A stretch of 64,000 bases of DNA from an uncultured Saprospiraceae bacterium (lineage in GTDB: Bacteria > Bacteroidota > Bacteroidia > Chitinophagales > Saprospiraceae), in contig CALMSO010000072.1 of the NCBI GenBank assembly GCA_937872385.1, positions 62,001 through 126,000 on the forward strand, given 5' to 3'. Numbering within the stretch: position 1 is the stretch's first letter; each line of letters begins with the position of its first letter. Positions 1-8,811 of the stretch are shown here, in pieces. The translations under genes and the position numbers were made by a program. The notes beneath the pieces were generated by a model. That model did not search any database. It was not told the DNA's origin and saw nothing but the letters and a program-made list of their open reading frames with translations.

Positions 1-142
1 AGTCGCCAAAGACCTGTGTGGACAGTGCGTTGGGGCGCACCGTGAGTTGCTCATGCGCTTGCAAACGGGCGATGAAGTCGAGAATGGGCGGTTCATAGTC
101 TTGGTCGAGCGGATACATGCTGATGTCGAGAGATACTTGCAT
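1..142 (-). CDS. YkoF-like (thiamine/HMP-binding family) protein, 3' part outside window
   Basis: Partial gene running off the left edge; only the first 47 residues are visible, beginning MQVSLDISMYPLDQDYEPP and reaching STQVFGD. This start and the ST-QVFGD segment resemble the small ferredoxin-fold YkoF/MTH1187 family, whose members bind thiamine or its pyrimidine precursor. The start codon is ATG at 142, shortly after the mscL terminator. No other thiamine gene is in view, so the ligand is inferred from family resemblance only. Confidence 0.55.
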   Translation of the reverse strand, partial: MQVSLDISMYPLDQDYEPPILDFIARLQAHEQLTVRPNALSTQVFGD

Positions 143-218
143 GATATTTTGTTTGTAATAAATTGTAAACCAGTGATTTTTGAATTAAAAAAAGTAACAA
201 ATTTATACTATTGCAACA

Positions 219-266
219 CAAAGAACGGGCGCTGGTGTGCTGCGCATTCACTCGGCGCCCGTTTTT
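219..266 (-). terminator. Hairpin terminator after mscL
   Basis: Arms AACGGGCGC (224-232) and GCGCCCGTT (255-263) form a 9-bp GC-rich stem. On the minus strand it is followed by a T-rich run (TTCTTTGTGTT), and on the plus strand by five T. It lies just past the mscL stop, so it most likely ends mscL. Confidence 0.6.
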
Positions 267-276
267 GCTTCGGTTG

Positions 277-699
277 TTATTTTTTTAGCAAATCTCGGAT
301 TTCTGCTAATAGCTGCTCGGCGGTAGGGCCCGGCGGCGGTGCAGGTGCAGCCTCTTCCTCTTTCTTTTGGCGCATTTCCTGCATTCGATTATAGCCTTTT
401 ACGACCATAAAAATGACGAAAGCAATAATCAGAAAATCAATAATGGTCTGAATAAATTTGCCGTAGCGCAACTGCACCGCTTCTTTGGTCACTGAGCCGT
501 CGGCATTCATTTCGGCAGCTTGCAAGGTGTAAGCCAAATCGGTGAAATCCACTCCGCCGAGCGCCAAACCAATCGGGGGCATCACCATGTCATTGGTAAA
601 CGACGATACCACTGCGCCAAAAGCGCCAGCAATAATAACAGCTACGGCCAAATCTAACAGATTGCCGCGCATGATAAAGGCTTTAAATTCTTTCCACAT
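277..699 (-). CDS. mscL: Large-conductance mechanosensitive channel MscL
   Basis: A 140-residue protein with the full MscL plan. The N-terminal helix [20 protein letters not shown] leads into TM1 (about residues 15-43), followed by a periplasmic loop, TM2 (about 82-105, [14 protein letters not shown]) and a charged cytoplasmic helix ending [13 protein letters not shown]. MscL forms a homopentameric inner-membrane pore that opens under membrane tension during hypo-osmotic shock. Length and motifs are typical. A proline/alanine-rich linker (APAPPPGP) joins TM2 to the last helix. It appears monocistronic, with its own terminator downstream. Confidence 0.95.
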   Translation of the reverse strand: MWKEFKAFIMRGNLLDLAVAVIIAGAFGAVVSSFTNDMVMPPIGLALGGVDFTDLAYTLQAAEMNADGSVTKEAVQLRYGKFIQTIIDFLIIAFVIFMVVKGYNRMQEMRQKKEEEAAPAPPPGPTAEQLLAEIRDLLKK

Positions 700-830
700 A
701 ATACCTGTGTTTTTGTGTTGGACGAATTGTTTTGTGAATCGCCGTTAATATAGGGTATTTTGCAGAAAAAGCGCGCCATTTACGCTACAATTTTGCCATT
801 GCAGGTATGCATCCAACCGCTAAAATTTGG

Positions 831-2267
831 TTATTCTTTCGTCGGGAGGCGGCCAGCAGCCCAGATGACTTTGTTTTCGTTTTTGTAAAATTCTGCTTGG
901 AGCTTAACTAATTTGATTTGCGCCTCAATCAGGCTTTGCTCGCGGGCATTGACTAAGAAAACTGAGCTTTCGCCAAGTGAAAAACGGATGGTTTCGGCAT
1001 TGAAAAGCGTGCGGTAATTATTAGTCACATCGGCGTACAATGTAATTTGCTGCCGATTATTCTGCCATTCGTTGTAGGCATCGCGCACTTTGTTGGTCAG
1101 CTCCTGCCGTTTTTGCTGCAAGGTAAAATCCGTGTCGGCAATTTTGATTTTGGTAAGGTCGAGCTTGCCGCGCTCCTTGCGCAAGAAGAGTGGAAAGCTG
1201 AAATTGACACCCCATTTGTAGTTTTGCAGGAGGATATTATCTACCCCGCCATTATCGGGGGCGGTCAGTTGCCCGAAGCGGAACCCGTCGCCGAGGAAAT
1301 TGTATTCTACATCAAGGCGGGGCTTGAGGTATTCGGCAGCGAGGCGGCGTTCAATGTCTAACTGACTCAGTTTGAGCTGATAAAACCGTAGTAAAGGGTG
1401 TGTGGCATCGAAGGCTTCGAGAAAACCGGCCATTGGCGGTAGTGCAGGTGACAGCTCAAGTTCGTCGAGTGTAGGGGGTCGGAGCGCATCGGTGATTTCT
1501 ACCGGAATATCATTTTCTAACCAAAGAAAGTTAGATAACATCAGCCCGGCATTGCGATAAGCGAGGCGGGCATCATTGAGATCAAAATCGCGATTTTGCA
1601 CTTGGATATAGGCTTCGAGCGTATCCACGGCGGCCATGTCGCCTTCGGTGTAGCTGGCCACAATGGCGCGCAGCCGCATGGCAGCTACATCGCGCGCCTG
1701 CTCGATGACGCGCACTTCGTTGTAGCGGGTCACCCAGTCCCAGTAGGCAGTGGTGGCATCGAGCAAAATGTCGTTAATGATGTTTTGCCGTTGCGCTTCA
1801 TTAATGTTTTCAAGCATCCGGGCTTGCTGTAGGGCAGCGCGGCGCTCGTCAATAAAAAGCCCCTGCACCAACGAAGCTTTGATACCGGCTACCGCTTGTC
1901 CGGCCGCGGGCAAGTTTCTTTCCGGATTGAGATACACGCCATTAGTTGCATTGAAATAGCCTTTCACTTCGAGTCCGTACCAAGTAGGAATTTTAAACCC
2001 GCCTTCTCCGATAGAAAAATAATTGGTGCCGTCGAAGGATTTTTGTTCCCAATCCGCGTAAAGTTTAGGATCGAAGCCTCCGCGCGCTTCCCGCAGGCTG
2101 GCCCGGGCCTCGTCGGTGAGCAGGTTGGCCTGTTTTACCAAAGGATGCCAAGCTTTTACCCAACGAAGGTATTCCGACTCGGTGAAAATGCTGGCTGTAT
2201 CGGTAGGCTGCCCCAGCAACAGCAGTACGGAGAGCATCCCCACCAGCAGGGTACAAATCTTTTTCAT
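831..2267 (-). CDS. TolC-family outer-membrane efflux/export protein
   Basis: A 478-residue protein with signal peptide MKKICTLLVGMLSVLLLLG. The open frame extends six codons upstream, but MKKIC at 2267 is the natural start. The mature part has the long alpha-helical segments and two-fold repeat of outer-membrane efflux proteins, for example the helix around QARMLENINEAQRQNIINDI and a C-terminal helix before RLPTKE. It should form the trimeric outer-membrane tunnel of a type I export complex. It is the last gene of an ABC-HlyD-TolC operon read right to left, about 44 bp after the HlyD gene. No cargo protein is encoded next to it. Confidence 0.85.
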   Translation of the reverse strand: MKKICTLLVGMLSVLLLLGQPTDTASIFTESEYLRWVKAWHPLVKQANLLTDEARASLREARGGFDPKLYADWEQKSFDGTNYFSIGEGGFKIPTWYGLEVKGYFNATNGVYLNPERNLPAAGQAVAGIKASLVQGLFIDERRAALQQARMLENINEAQRQNIINDILLDATTAYWDWVTRYNEVRVIEQARDVAAMRLRAIVASYTEGDMAAVDTLEAYIQVQNRDFDLNDARLAYRNAGLMLSNFLWLENDIPVEITDALRPPTLDELELSPALPPMAGFLEAFDATHPLLRFYQLKLSQLDIERRLAAEYLKPRLDVEYNFLGDGFRFGQLTAPDNGGVDNILLQNYKWGVNFSFPLFLRKERGKLDLTKIKIADTDFTLQQKRQELTNKVRDAYNEWQNNRQQITLYADVTNNYRTLFNAETIRFSLGESSVFLVNAREQSLIEAQIKLVKLQAEFYKNENKVIWAAGRLPTKE

Positions 2268-2310
2268 CGTTACACAATTTGCCATTGTTTCTTTCAGTAC
2301 AAGTGCTCAT

Positions 2311-3705
2311 CTACTTTAGAGATCGCACCGGCGCTTTCATTTTTACATCATCTTCGGGAAGCTGACCACTGTAATAATCAGGCGGGAAGCCGTTGAGCTG
2401 TCGCCAAATTTCATACCAAAGCTGCACATTGTTGAGTAGAATAATACCTTGCACGCCCCCGCCCACGCGCAGCTCGCGGGGCCACTCTCTGGTGCCTGGC
2501 TTCGGGCTGATGAGAATACGATAGCGCCCGTTATCACTGATTTCATTATCAATTGCAGCTATTTCGCCAATGTAAGTACCAAAAGATTGGCCGGGCCAGC
2601 CCGAAAAAATAAATGCCGGCCAGCCATCAAAGATGAAGCGCACGTCGGGCTTTTTCCGATTGATGGTAGAATCTACGTTCACCAAAGGAAAATCCATGGG
2701 GGTAATGTACAACTCTACCGCCAGTTCATAATTGGCAGGCATGATGGTAACGATGGCTTCGCCTTCTTTTATCGTTTCGCCGATACCGGGCGTGACCACC
2801 TTTGTAATATAGCATTCTTGTGGAGCAGTGATATAATAAAAACTGGCCCGCCGGGAATAGCTACTCGACAGGATGCGCAGTTTGCTCACATCAGCCTCCG
2901 CATCGAAGCGCTGGGAGAGCGTGCTGGCAATGTCCGATTGAGCTTTGGCAATTTTTTCGCTGTACTCGGCCTGCACCGCGCCCAGCTCGGTGTAGGTAAT
3001 GGTCAGCTCGGCGCGGCTGGAGTTGAGTGTGTTCATAGCCGCCACGAGTTTGTTGGTCGTTTCTTGGAGCTTGGCCTGGCGGTCTTCCATTTTGGCGCGG
3101 GGGTCCACGCCCTGCTCAAAGAGGCTACGCGCTCGCTGGTACTGTACGCGAGCGATAGAATCTTGCACCTGCGCCTGCACCAATTCTGCACTATCGGCGG
3201 TTATTTTAAACTGAACCTGTTGTATTTTCTGCCGGAGCTGCTGCTGCTTGAGCCGGAGCTGGTCTTCCATATTGATAATCTGGCTTTGCAAGGCATACAC
3301 CTTGTCTTGGTAAGAACCAATAGCACCGGTTTTGGCCGTCACCTGCTCGTTGGTGCGAGGCACCAATTCGGGGTCGAGATAATCCGATTTGATTTCAGAG
3401 ATAAACACAATGGTGTCGCCAGTTTTTACGCGCTCGCCCTCGCGCACGTACCAGCGCTCAATTCTCCCGTCAATGGGCGAAGGAATGACCTGCGGCCGTT
3501 GCTCCGGGCGCAGGGTAGTAACTTTCCCTTTGGCCTGAATATTTTGTGTCCATGGCAATAACATAAAGAGTATCGCTACGACCAACAGCCCCAACAACCA
3601 GCGCGTAAACATCTGATGTGCATTGGTCAGTGTAGTTTGACGGAATGCCGGGAAATCATCTACTTTGATTCGATGACCGACCGTTTGTTTTGAAATATTC
3701 AGCAT
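2311..3705 (-). CDS. HlyD-family membrane-fusion (adaptor) protein
   Basis: A 464-residue adaptor. A short cytoplasmic tail is followed by one membrane segment (about residues 33-53, LLGLLVVAILFMLLPW). Then come a lipoyl-like half (PSPIDGRIERWYVREGERV), a long coiled-coil hairpin (about 120-290, rich in Q, L, K and E), the second lipoyl half (TAPQECYITKVVTPGIGE) and a beta-barrel region. Such proteins span the periplasm and link an inner-membrane ABC exporter to TolC. It lies between the ABC gene (95 bp upstream) and the tolC-like gene, which supports one three-part export machine. The substrate is unknown. Confidence 0.85.
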   Translation of the reverse strand: MLNISKQTVGHRIKVDDFPAFRQTTLTNAHQMFTRWLLGLLVVAILFMLLPWTQNIQAKGKVTTLRPEQRPQVIPSPIDGRIERWYVREGERVKTGDTIVFISEIKSDYLDPELVPRTNEQVTAKTGAIGSYQDKVYALQSQIINMEDQLRLKQQQLRQKIQQVQFKITADSAELVQAQVQDSIARVQYQRARSLFEQGVDPRAKMEDRQAKLQETTNKLVAAMNTLNSSRAELTITYTELGAVQAEYSEKIAKAQSDIASTLSQRFDAEADVSKLRILSSSYSRRASFYYITAPQECYITKVVTPGIGETIKEGEAIVTIMPANYELAVELYITPMDFPLVNVDSTINRKKPDVRFIFDGWPAFIFSGWPGQSFGTYIGEIAAIDNEISDNGRYRILISPKPGTREWPRELRVGGGVQGIILLNNVQLWYEIWRQLNGFPPDYYSGQLPEDDVKMKAPVRSLK

Positions 3706-3800
3706 AATTGAAAAAAGGTTTTTTTAAAATAGGCAAAAAGTCCTGCAAAATTTGAATCCATTGCTTTTCAAGTAATGGGGTAGTGTTATATTATATATGC

Positions 3801-5567
3801 CTAAATTCGTTTGCTGCTATTAGAAATTGCCTCCGGATCCGTCACTTTGAATACCTTCCGGAAATGCGAACTGCGCTCCACCTCCTCGAAGGTACCGGAC
3901 TTAATGACCTTGCCATCTCGAATGATGATAACCCGATCGCATTTGGATGCAATAATGGGGTCATCCGATACAATGAGCAGCGTCCAGTCGTGCTCTGGAT
4001 CGGTTAAAAAACTGGCGATGGCCTCGCGGTCTTCCGGCTCCAAGGTGGACCAAAAACCCTCTAAAGCGTGCAGGCGGGGTTTTTTGGCAAGGCTTCGAGC
4101 TAGAATAATCTTAGTGCGCACACTCTGGGGTACGTTTTTGCCGCCCGGCAGCAGTATGGTGTTATAGCCGTTGGACAATTGCTTGATGTATTCGTTCAAA
4201 CCGATACATTTGGCAGCCCAAACGATTTGTTCCATTTTCACATCTGGATTGCCAAGTGAAATGTTTTCCAAAACAGTACCTTTAAAAATATCTTCCTCCG
4301 AGCAATAATCACCGATGTACCGACGCAAGCTCGAGAGCTTCAGGTTGCGCATCGGGATGTTATTATAACTGATACTACCCTGAAACTCACCGTACAAGCC
4401 GGCAATAATCTGAATGAGCGTGGACTTGCCAGAGCGATTGTAGCCTGCGATACACACCCGCTCGCCCGACTCAATTTTCATAGACAAGTGGTCAATCGTC
4501 GGATGGTCGGAGTCTTCGTATTTAAAATACAAATTGCGCACTTCAAGGTCAATGCCTTTGCCGGTGTCAATTTCCTCGAAGGGCAGACCAGTGTCATCGT
4601 CGAGTGGCAAATCGGTCACATTGCCCAATTTTTCTAATGCCGTCAGCATATCATAAATAACATCCATCGAAAGGATGAGTTTTTCGACCGAGGATAGCAT
4701 CAAAATCACAACGATTTCGGCAGCGACGAATTGCCCGATATTGATCTGGTTGTCAATGACCAAATAACTCCCCAGAAACAGCAAGCTGGCTGTGACTATC
4801 ACCTTGAAAGCAAGAATAGTACCGTACTGGGTCACCAAGATGCGGAAATGCTGCTGCCGTTGGTCTAAGTAGTTGCAAACCAGATAGTCAGCCCGTTGTA
4901 AAGAAAGTGGCGTATCCCCCCAGAGTTTGAAGGTATTCATAGTGCGAGCCAGTTCTTCCAACCAGTGTGCCACTTCGTACTTATACTTCGACTCGCGCAA
5001 GCTGGTGATCAGGCCGCGCGGGCCGGTGAGCCGAAAAATGACAAAAAGTACCAGCACGAGCGCCAAACCAAAAAAGGCAAAAAACGGATGGTAGAATGCA
5101 ATCAAAATTAAACCGAAAATAATACTGAGCGCCGCCGACGACAGGTCAATCAGGATTTTGGGCACTCCTTTTTGTACCGTCATGGTATCAAAAAAGCGAT
5201 TGACTAACTCGGGCCCATACACCCGGCTCATAGCGCTGAGGCGCAAACGCGGGATGCGGAAGGCAAACTCGAAAGCCGAGCGCGCAAAGATGCGGCGCTG
5301 AATGGTTTCCGTTACGGTGAGTTGCATCACCACCAATACCCCCGATAAAGCTGTGGCTACCGTCACGGCTGCTACCAAGAGGAGCAAAGAAGCCGAGAGC
5401 GAGCCGCCAGCAATCAATCCGATAACTGCTTGAATACCAAGAGGTAAACTTAGATTGATCAAACTGGCAAAAATACCATACACATACACGTAGTAAATGT
5501 CCTTCTTGTCGAGTTGCAACAAGCGAAAAAACCGCTGTATTGGCGAATAAGGCTTGTTATCTTCCAT
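3801..5567 (-). CDS. ABC exporter, fused membrane/ATPase subunit with degenerate ATPase motifs
   Basis: A 588-residue half-transporter: six-helix type 1 exporter domain (about residues 25-320) and a C-terminal nucleotide-binding domain. There is no N-terminal C39 peptidase domain. Walker A is intact (GYNRSGKST, 375-383). The other motifs are not: the Q-loop position reads YCSEED, the signature is LPGGK instead of LSGGQ, Walker B reads RLHALEGF with Leu where Asp is expected (Glu503 kept), and the switch His is replaced by Asp (IVSDDP, about 535). The fold (FKGTVLENI, CDRVIIIRDGKVIKSG) is otherwise well kept and the frame is open. First gene of the operon with hlyD- and tolC-like genes. Function as an exporter is inferred; an ATP-binding, poorly hydrolysing subunit is possible. 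Confidence 0.82.
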   Translation of the reverse strand: MEDNKPYSPIQRFFRLLQLDKKDIYYVYVYGIFASLINLSLPLGIQAVIGLIAGGSLSASLLLLVAAVTVATALSGVLVVMQLTVTETIQRRIFARSAFEFAFRIPRLRLSAMSRVYGPELVNRFFDTMTVQKGVPKILIDLSSAALSIIFGLILIAFYHPFFAFFGLALVLVLFVIFRLTGPRGLITSLRESKYKYEVAHWLEELARTMNTFKLWGDTPLSLQRADYLVCNYLDQRQQHFRILVTQYGTILAFKVIVTASLLFLGSYLVIDNQINIGQFVAAEIVVILMLSSVEKLILSMDVIYDMLTALEKLGNVTDLPLDDDTGLPFEEIDTGKGIDLEVRNLYFKYEDSDHPTIDHLSMKIESGERVCIAGYNRSGKSTLIQIIAGLYGEFQGSISYNNIPMRNLKLSSLRRYIGDYCSEEDIFKGTVLENISLGNPDVKMEQIVWAAKCIGLNEYIKQLSNGYNTILLPGGKNVPQSVRTKIILARSLAKKPRLHALEGFWSTLEPEDREAIASFLTDPEHDWTLLIVSDDPIIASKCDRVIIIRDGKVIKSGTFEEVERSSHFRKVFKVTDPEAISNSSKRI

Positions 5568-5638
5568 CTGCTTTCGAAATAGCTGTTGGTAAAAAAATAA
5601 GGTTTATTCCTTGGCAAAATCGCAAGAACAAATCGAAA

Positions 5639-5675
5639 CGCTAACGGACAAACCGAAAGGTCATATCCGTTAGCG
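5639..5675. promoter_or_regulatory. 10-bp perfect inverted repeat upstream of the ABC export operon
   Basis: CGCTAACGGA (5639-5648) and TCCGTTAGCG (5666-5675) are perfect inverted repeats separated by 17 nt. They lie 72-108 bp upstream of the ABC gene start, in its probable promoter or leader. There is no T-run right after it in the direction of transcription, so an operator or leader stem is more likely than a terminator. The role is inferred. Confidence 0.45.
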
Positions 5676-5757
5676 ATTGATTTGCTCTTTAAATACGATT
5701 TTTTGTAAACAAAATTCATCTTTTTCAAGGACAAAAGACGCGGTTTCAATACCTCAT

Positions 5758-5796
5758 CCAAAAAAAAGCTGATTGCAGCTATTGCGACAATCAGCT
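5758..5796 (-). terminator. Rho-independent terminator after the SPFH gene
   Basis: On the minus strand, stem AGCTGATTG/CAATCAGCT (5788-5796 and 5767-5775) is followed directly by a run of T (A-run at 5759-5767 on the plus strand). It lies 23 bp past the stop of the SPFH gene and separates it from the ABC operon. Confidence 0.85.
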
Positions 5797-5818
5797 ATAT
5801 ATAAACCCTTTGCCTTGT

Positions 5819-6667
5819 TTAATTATTTCTGAGGGTGCTCACATTGCCACCACTGGTGCGGCCGGCACCGGCAGCATCGTCTTGCAAATTCAGCATAGCT
5901 GGTATGGGCAAGCCACCATCTGTAATGATGATCTTGGTATTGGGCGATTTCGACAACTCCATGAATGCCTCAATGGATTTGAATTGCAAAATCAGCGGGT
6001 CCAATCCCTGCGAGATGATGTTTTGGGCATCCCGTATGCCTTCCGCCTGAATGCGCATCCGATCGGCTTCCTGCTTTTCTTGTAGCAGTACAAACTGCAT
6101 CCGTTGCGACTGCTGCTCGGCTTCGAGCACTTCTTCAATGGCGCGTGCCAAGTTGCGTGGCAGTACAATACTCTTGAGCAGTACGGCTTCTATTTCGATA
6201 CCTCTGCCTTCGAGCAGTTTTTGCATCTGGTCGCGGATGGCAATTTCAATCGTACCCCGCTGCACCGTGTGCATGTCTTTGGCGTAGAAACGCGCCGTTA
6301 CGTCGGATACTGCCGAGCGGAACACCGGCAAAATCACGTTGCGCTCATAGTCTGGACCAATAGTACGCAGTAATTTGGGCACTTCGCGCGTAATCACATT
6401 GTACAGAATAGATACTTCCGACTGAATGTTCAAACCTTCTTTCGATGGAATATTCAGTGCTACCTCTAAGTTTTCGGTACGTACGGGTACTTTCACAATA
6501 ACCGAAGTGAATGGATTGAACACGCGCAGCCCCTGTGTGTAAGGACGATCGTCGTATTTACCAAATCTGCGTTTTACGCCTACTTCACCTTCACGAATTA
6601 CCGCGCAAGAGGTGAAGAACCCGACCGCGGCAAGAATTAACAAACTTTTAACAATTATTCCTTTCAT
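5819..6667 (-). CDS. SPFH/prohibitin-family protein with lipoprotein-like signal
   Basis: A 282-residue SPFH-domain protein. I place the start at 6667 (MKGIIVKSLLILAAVGFF) because the upstream extension lacks signal character. The N-terminus ends in FFTSC, a plausible lipobox, so the protein may be lipid-anchored instead of held by the usual N-terminal helix. The SPFH core (about 25-200, EGEVGVKRRFGKY to LPRNLARAIEEVLEAEQQ) is followed by a coiled coil and the conserved SPNTKIIITDGG-type tail. Prohibitin and HflC relatives form ring-shaped membrane scaffolds that often modulate FtsH-like proteases; no protease gene is adjacent. Single gene with its own terminator. Confidence 0.8.
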   Translation of the reverse strand: MKGIIVKSLLILAAVGFFTSCAVIREGEVGVKRRFGKYDDRPYTQGLRVFNPFTSVIVKVPVRTENLEVALNIPSKEGLNIQSEVSILYNVITREVPKLLRTIGPDYERNVILPVFRSAVSDVTARFYAKDMHTVQRGTIEIAIRDQMQKLLEGRGIEIEAVLLKSIVLPRNLARAIEEVLEAEQQSQRMQFVLLQEKQEADRMRIQAEGIRDAQNIISQGLDPLILQFKSIEAFMELSKSPNTKIIITDGGLPIPAMLNLQDDAAGAGRTSGGNVSTLRNN

Positions 6668-6773
6668 AGCAACAGTAATTTGGTTTTGAAAATTTTTTAA
6701 AAAGTGACTTGAGATGACAAGTAGTACCTGTTTTCGATACAAGTATTGTTGATTTTTAATATTATTGCAATAG

Positions 6774-6816
6774 ACAGTTGCACGCGGCGCATCCCGTTGG
6801 GTGCACTGTTTTTTTG
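6774..6816. other. Stem-loop with plus-strand T-run between SPFH and TetR genes
   Basis: ACAGTTGCAC (6774-6783) pairs with GTGCACTGT (6801-6809) with one bulge and is followed by seven T on the plus strand. Genes on both sides run on the minus strand, so the T-run faces the wrong way for a simple terminator of the TetR gene. It could be a leader structure of the SPFH gene or a terminator against antisense transcription. Confidence 0.35.
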
Positions 6817-6908
6817 TTTCTTTTGAAAAAATTGGTTTTGCACAATCTTCAATTAGGTTTCAGGGGTATTTCGCCAATCTTTAGCGTAAAGGTCAGGTGT
6901 TTATTAAG

Positions 6909-7712
6909 TTAGGTGCTTCCGGTGGTAGTACTTCCATTTGGTACGTGTTCTTCGGTGCGCTTCGCAGGGTGCGCGTTGCGCCTCGTTGTTGGCAACATTT
7001 GCTGGTCGCTGGGTCTCTCCTGAGCTGCTTGTTCCGGCAGTATTAGCCGAAAGGCAAAGAAATTCAACAACTTTTCTATCTGCTGCAATACATTTTCATT
7101 TTGCTTTACATCCGTCAGCCGAGGCAGATGGGCGGCATAATAAGTATGGTTATTAGCCATATCCAACAAATTGATCGCCAACGTGCGTGGGTATGGAAAC
7201 TCCGGGTTAATTTCTGCTAAAATCTCGGCAATTCGTTGGCAAAGCATCTTATACGCCATAAAAAAGCCTTCCCGGTTTTGCTCATCTACTTCTTTAGTGT
7301 GGTAAGCCTTCGTACCTTCGAGCACTACAATCCGGTGCAGCACATCTTCGTCAATAAACTCCACACGGGCGTTGCGCTTGGTCGTATCTAACAGCGTACC
7401 GATCACTAAGCGCAGCTTTTCTTTCGGCTCCTTGATATTGATCAGGCGCAGATCTATACTGAAACGCACCCACTCCCAGTACCAGTTGAGCAAATAAAGC
7501 AGTAGCAGGTGTTTGTTTTCAAAATAGCGATATACCGATGCTTCGGTCGAGCCCATGTGCTCGGCTAATTTCTTGAAGGTAAACCGCTCGAAGCCAATTT
7601 CATCCAACAAGAGGATGCTATGCTTTAACATTTTGCGCCCCAAGTCGGTTCGCTGCGGATTGCGCAAACAAAGCTTTTCGTTAATGTCGAGTTCAATGGC
7701 TAAAAGCTGCAT
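6909..7712 (-). CDS. TetR-family transcriptional regulator
   Basis: A 267-residue protein. Residues about 18-75 form the TetR helix-turn-helix (LGRKMLKHSILLLDEIGFERFTFKKLAEHMGST...ASVYRYFENKHLLLLYL), matching the family pattern of an F-K-LA-G---ASVYRYF recognition helix. The rest is an all-helical ligand or dimer domain, with a long, low-complexity polar tail (residues about 230-267). Family members usually repress neighbouring genes until a small ligand binds. The target here cannot be read from context: the neighbours are the SPFH gene and an ECF sigma factor, both on the same strand. Longer than the usual 190-220 residues. Confidence 0.8.
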   Translation of the reverse strand: MQLLAIELDINEKLCLRNPQRTDLGRKMLKHSILLLDEIGFERFTFKKLAEHMGSTEASVYRYFENKHLLLLYLLNWYWEWVRFSIDLRLINIKEPKEKLRLVIGTLLDTTKRNARVEFIDEDVLHRIVVLEGTKAYHTKEVDEQNREGFFMAYKMLCQRIAEILAEINPEFPYPRTLAINLLDMANNHTYYAAHLPRLTDVKQNENVLQQIEKLLNFFAFRLILPEQAAQERPSDQQMLPTTRRNAHPAKRTEEHVPNGSTTTGST

Positions 7713-7900
7713 AATAATAACTTTTTCTTAACAGGTAAAACAACCCAACAACAGACACCACAAAAAATAGTCCGTCTTTTTTTTACCTGTATAATGGTTT
7801 GTATGTCTATATATTCTCCTTTGTTCGCAAGGGCTGAAGCTTGCTGAATGAGGCAATTGTTATAGTTTTACTATTACAAACAGCCGCTTTGGGATTTGGT

Positions 7901-8434
7901 TCAGTCCAATACTTCTTCCAAAGTAGTCTGCGGATACAAGGCGGCGATGTCCTCTTGCAAGCGCTTGCGGGCAAAGAAAATACGGCTCTTGACCGTACCA
8001 AGAGGGATTTGCATAGTCGTGGCAATCTCATCGTACTTGTAGCCTTGCAAATAAAGCAAGAAAGGCACCTTGAGCCAGTCTTCGAGTGCATCTATCACGC
8101 CTTGAATCTCTTCGGTTGTCACATTCGACTCACCGGAGTTGCGCACGGTGTGGGCACCCGAGTCCAGCAAATAGTCATTATTCGTAGCATCGTGCAACAC
8201 CTGGCGGCGCTTCCGCTGGCGGTAGTTATTGATGAAAGTGTTGCGCATGATGGTCATCAGCCAAGCGCGAAGATTGGTCTTCGGCTGGTACATATCCTTG
8301 TATTTGAATGCCTTATACGCTGTCTCCTGCAATAAGTCCCGTGCATCTTCCTCGTTTTTGGTCAGCCGGAAAGCGAAAGCGTACAGCACCGTTTGAAACT
8401 GGTTGAAACCTTGTGTGAATTCGATGTGTGACAT
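7901..8434 (-). CDS. ECF-type RNA polymerase sigma factor
   Basis: A 177-residue sigma-70 family protein with region 2 (LTKNEEDARDLLQETAYKAF, then RAWLMTIMRNTFINNYR) and region 4 (YLQGYKYDEIATTMQIPLGTVKSRIFFARKRL). Such factors direct RNA polymerase to alternative promoters. No anti-sigma gene is adjacent; the next gene on this strand is the TetR regulator about 190 bp downstream, so its control is unclear. The start ATG (8434) is preceded by a ten-T stretch. Upstream it is divergent from the Xer recombinase gene. Confidence 0.88.
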   Translation of the reverse strand: MSHIEFTQGFNQFQTVLYAFAFRLTKNEEDARDLLQETAYKAFKYKDMYQPKTNLRAWLMTIMRNTFINNYRQRKRRQVLHDATNNDYLLDSGAHTVRNSGESNVTTEEIQGVIDALEDWLKVPFLLYLQGYKYDEIATTMQIPLGTVKSRIFFARKRLQEDIAALYPQTTLEEVLD

Positions 8435-8811
8435 GGCCGTTTTTTTTTTTGCAAATATAAAGCGATTCTGTCAATTAAAATAGTATTGCTATCATTTTTT
8501 AAATTAAAACACAACACATCAATTTAGGTTCAATAAATTTTAGCTTTTTGTTCATTTGACACCAAGCCGACAAAACGCTTTAAAAACGCCAAATTATAAG
8601 GAAAAAAATAATAGAACTGCTGCATTTAAAATTAGAATTTGGTTAAAATTCTACGATAGCTTTACTTTCTCGAAAGAGAATAGTCTCAATTTTTGGTACG
8701 GTGAGCCGCGCAAGTAGCTAAACAATCCTACCTTTGGGTAGCACACGAAATCATTCTATTGTATAAAAATTTGATTGTCAAATAATTACACAAAACCCAT
8801 CCGACCACTGC
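8435..8811. other. Divergent intergenic region between the ECF sigma and Xer genes
   Basis: A 377-bp AT-rich stretch without a convincing ORF. It must hold the promoters of both divergent genes. One TACCTTTG box at 8729-8736 fits the Bacteroidota -7 consensus for the xer gene, but I find no TTTG at the right distance upstream. No tRNA-like or repeat structure was seen. Confidence 0.5.

Noticed and set aside
2449..3561. 370-codon plus-strand ORF
   Set aside because: It lies entirely antisense to the hlyD-like gene, which has clear domains; the reading has no recognisable protein features.
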